This document shows, piece after piece, positions 62,411 to 64,000 of a stretch of DNA of 64,000 nt. The position numbers were made by a program, and so were the translations under genes. The notes under the pieces were generated by a model that was not told where the DNA came from, searched no databases, and saw nothing but the letters and a program-made list of their open reading frames with translations. This DNA is from Denitrobaculum tricleocarpae (GTDB lineage: Bacteria; Pseudomonadota; Alphaproteobacteria; Kiloniellales; Kiloniellaceae): contig NZ_ML660059.1 in NCBI RefSeq assembly GCF_007004665.1, positions 62,001 through 126,000 of the forward strand. Direction: 5' to 3'. Positions within the stretch are counted from its first letter, which is position 1. Each line of letters begins with the position of its first letter.

Positions 62411-62866
62411 ATGGCCGAGTCGCTGGTTCATGCCACCTGCGTGGCAGTGCCGGAAGATCGCGGTCAGGGAACCGGCATCCTGCTGCTCGGCCCTTCCGGC
62501 GCCGGTAAGTCGGACCTGGCGCTTCGGCTGATCGATCAGGGCGCGCAACTGGTCGCCGACGACCAGACCTGCCTCTCCCTCCAAGGTGAAAAGCTCTGGG
62601 CCGAAGCGCCTGCGAGCCTTGCCGGACGCATCGAGGTCAGGGGCCTGGGTATCCTTAAGATGCCTTATGTCGAGAAAATAGAACTTTCAGCCTGTTTCAA
62701 TCTCGTCGAAGCGACAAAGATCGAACGTTTGCCCGAGTTGGAAACGCGCAGTTTTCTGGGCATTTCCCTCCCGAGTCTCGATTTGTTCCCGTTCGAAGCC
62801 TCCGCAAGCCTGAAGCTGCGGCTTGCCGTGCGGGAGATGAGCGGGTTTATTATGGATCAGGATTAA
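62411..62866 (+). CDS. hprK: HPr kinase/phosphorylase, short alphaproteobacterial type
   Basis: A 151-residue kinase domain without the N-terminal domain of Firmicutes HprK. P-loop LLGPSGAGKSDLALRLIDQG at about residues 28-45, followed by ARIEVRGLGILKM-type RIEVRGLGILKMPYVEK. It phosphorylates HPr on Ser, linking carbon state to the nitrogen PTS and to regulation. It directly follows chvG (3 bases) and precedes rapZ and an EIIA gene. Confidence 0.94.
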   Translation: MAESLVHATCVAVPEDRGQGTGILLLGPSGAGKSDLALRLIDQGAQLVADDQTCLSLQGEKLWAEAPASLAGRIEVRGLGILKMPYVEKIELSACFNLVEATKIERLPELETRSFLGISLPSLDLFPFEASASLKLRLAVREMSGFIMDQD

Positions 62867-62924
62867 GAGACTCGGCGCGCAGATGCCGATCTCGTCTTTT
62901 TTCGAAAGTGTGTGACGAAATCGG

Positions 62925-63860
62925 ATGCCCCAAGAAACGCCCCGAATGTGCGTAATATTAGTCACCGGTCTTTCCGGCGCCGGGCGCTCCTCGGCGTTGC
63001 GCATCCTGGAGGACGTCGGTTTTGAAGCGATCGACAACCTGCCGCTGAATCTCCTGGAGACCATGATCGACGAGGGGGGCGCCGAGCGCAAAGTCGCGGT
63101 CGGCGTGGACATTCGCACGCGCAACTTCGCAGTGGCGCCCTTTCTCCAGCAGCTCGATACCCTTGAAAACCGGGACGATCTGGACCTGAAGCTGCTGTTT
63201 CTGGATTGCGATGCCGAAGTCCTCAGCCGGCGTTTTACCGAGACCCGCCGCCGGCATCCCCTGTCACAGGATCGGCCGCTCCACGACGGCATCATGGCCG
63301 AACGCAGGCTGGTGTTTCCCCTGCGCAAACGCGCCGACTACGTGATCGATACCTCCAGCTTGACCCTGGGGGCGCTGCGCCAACAGATGGTCGGCCAGCT
63401 CGGTTTGTCCGAAGGTTCCGGCATGGCGATTTTCGTGACGTCATTCTCTTATCGCCTGGGTTTGCCCAGGGAAGCGGATCTGGTGTTCGACGTCCGCTTT
63501 CTGACCAATCCGCACTACGTTCAGGATCTCCGGCCTCTGTCGGGCCGTGATGCCGCCGTGGTCGATTACATCGCCACTGATTCAGCCTTTGAGCCCTTCT
63601 TCGAGCAGCTGACAGCCATGCTGCGGCCTCTTCTGCCGCGCTATGAGAGCGAGGGCAAAAGCTATCTGACGATTGCGTTCGGCTGCACCGGCGGTCGGCA
63701 CCGCTCGGTCGCCCTGGCGGAACAACTGGCCGCCTGGCTGACCGACCACTGGGGAAAGGTCAGCCTGGTGCACCGGGACATCGACAGAGAGTCGCAAAGA
63801 GAACGGGCCGCGAACCCTGCTAAACCTGATCCACAGAAGACCCTGAAGGACGAACAATGA
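62925..63860 (+). CDS. rapZ: RNase adapter protein RapZ / nucleotide-binding YvcJ family
   Basis: A 311-residue P-loop protein. The N-terminal kinase-like domain opens VILVTGLSGAGRSSALRILE, with Arg in the normal Lys position of the P-loop. The family blocks ALEDVGF-type ILEDVGFEAIDNLPLNLL, FLDCDAEVLSRRFTETRRRHP and the C-terminal SFSYRLGLPREADLVFDVRF and GCTGGRHRSVALAEQL follow. The start is at 62925; an ATG at 62946 is an alternative. In E. coli it regulates GlmS through small RNAs. Here it lies within the PTS-linked cluster. Confidence 0.94.
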   Translation: MPQETPRMCVILVTGLSGAGRSSALRILEDVGFEAIDNLPLNLLETMIDEGGAERKVAVGVDIRTRNFAVAPFLQQLDTLENRDDLDLKLLFLDCDAEVLSRRFTETRRRHPLSQDRPLHDGIMAERRLVFPLRKRADYVIDTSSLTLGALRQQMVGQLGLSEGSGMAIFVTSFSYRLGLPREADLVFDVRFLTNPHYVQDLRPLSGRDAAVVDYIATDSAFEPFFEQLTAMLRPLLPRYESEGKSYLTIAFGCTGGRHRSVALAEQLAAWLTDHWGKVSLVHRDIDRESQRERAANPAKPDPQKTLKDEQ

Positions 63861-64000
63861 TCGGAATGGTTTTGGTCACACATGGGCGGCTCGCTGAAGA
63901 GTTTGCCGATGCGCTTGTGCATGTGGTCGGGCCCCAGGCAAACATCGCCTGCATCTGTATCGGGGCCGAAGACGACATGGAAAAGCGGCGCCAGGACATT
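63857..64000 (+). CDS. PTS system mannose/fructose-type EIIA component (3' end cut by the window edge)
   Basis: The first 48 residues of an EIIA-Man family protein. The motif MIGMVLVTHGRLAEEF carries the phosphorylated His9. The ATG overlaps the RapZ stop. Next to HPr kinase in alphaproteobacteria this gene (often called manX) normally belongs to a regulatory, non-transporting PTS. Confidence 0.9.
   Translation, partial: MIGMVLVTHGRLAEEFADALVHVVGPQANIACICIGAEDDMEKRRQDI

Noticed and set aside
1-64000. tRNA, rRNA, CRISPR arrays and insertion sequences
   Set aside because: No cloverleaf-like tRNA sequence, no regularly spaced direct repeats and no transposase frame were seen in reading both strands; short tRNAs could still be missed by eye.

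Overview
The window reads as a chromosomal segment of a GC-rich, probably marine or soil alphaproteobacterium of the Rhodospirillales/Kiloniellales type. The evidence is the order pckA / chvI-chvG-hprK-rapZ-EIIA (an alphaproteobacterial arrangement), the short HPr kinase, a Fe-S hydratase and hydantoinase catabolic island, many solute-import and catabolic operons under LysR, GntR and MarR regulators, and small palindromic dispersed repeats. I found no rRNA, tRNA, CRISPR array, insertion sequence or integrated phage. Genus cannot be settled from the sequence alone.

Layout. 1-7.8 kb: a plus-strand operon for import and breakdown of an unidentified, probably N-containing small molecule (creatininase-type amidohydrolase, NMT1-type ABC importer, cytosine-deaminase-like amidohydrolase, FAD oxidase, two flavodoxin-fold oxidoreductases). 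7.9-12.9 kb: regulators (XRE, a degenerate receiver protein, MarR) and a soluble five-PAS histidine kinase with its response regulator. 13-16 kb: an aldehyde dehydrogenase and an orphan phage-type tail sheath gene. 16.1-35 kb: a phosphonate supercluster. It holds an aminoethylphosphonate route (phnW, phnA, phnY, with an adjacent Na/Pi transporter gene and a divergent LysR gene), an importer (phnCDE) with phnN, and a full C-P lyase operon (phnGHIJKLM) extended by a PhnZ-type HD oxygenase and a 2H phosphoesterase-like protein, controlled by phnF.

35.2-36.8 kb: a large SGNH hydrolase. 37-46.4 kb: a tightly overlapping GntR-controlled operon encoding a LeuC/LeuD-type hydratase, an isocitrate-lyase-superfamily C-C lyase, hydantoinase B and A subunits, an isochorismatase-fold protein without its usual cysteine, and a fumarate-reductase-like flavoprotein. 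Together these resemble a catabolic route that opens a ring, desaturates, hydrates and cleaves a dicarboxylate; no named pathway that I know uses this exact set. 46.4-51.8 kb: a small secreted protein, an aldo/keto reductase, a mandelate racemase homologue with the full catalytic set, a MmgE/PrpD protein and an acyltransferase. 52-64 kb: housekeeping genes: polA, pckA, a HugZ-like protein, a ferredoxin-NADP reductase, ChvI/ChvG, HPr kinase, RapZ and the start of a PTS EIIA gene.

Two 139-bp composite palindromic repeats (16143-16281 and 36663-36801) bracket the phosphonate region in inverted orientation. Each supplies the stop codon of the gene it follows. The strongest leads for new biology are this repeat pair, the unassigned catabolic island at 37-46 kb, the three C-P-cleaving chemistries in one 18-kb cluster, and the solitary sheath protein without an N-terminal arm.
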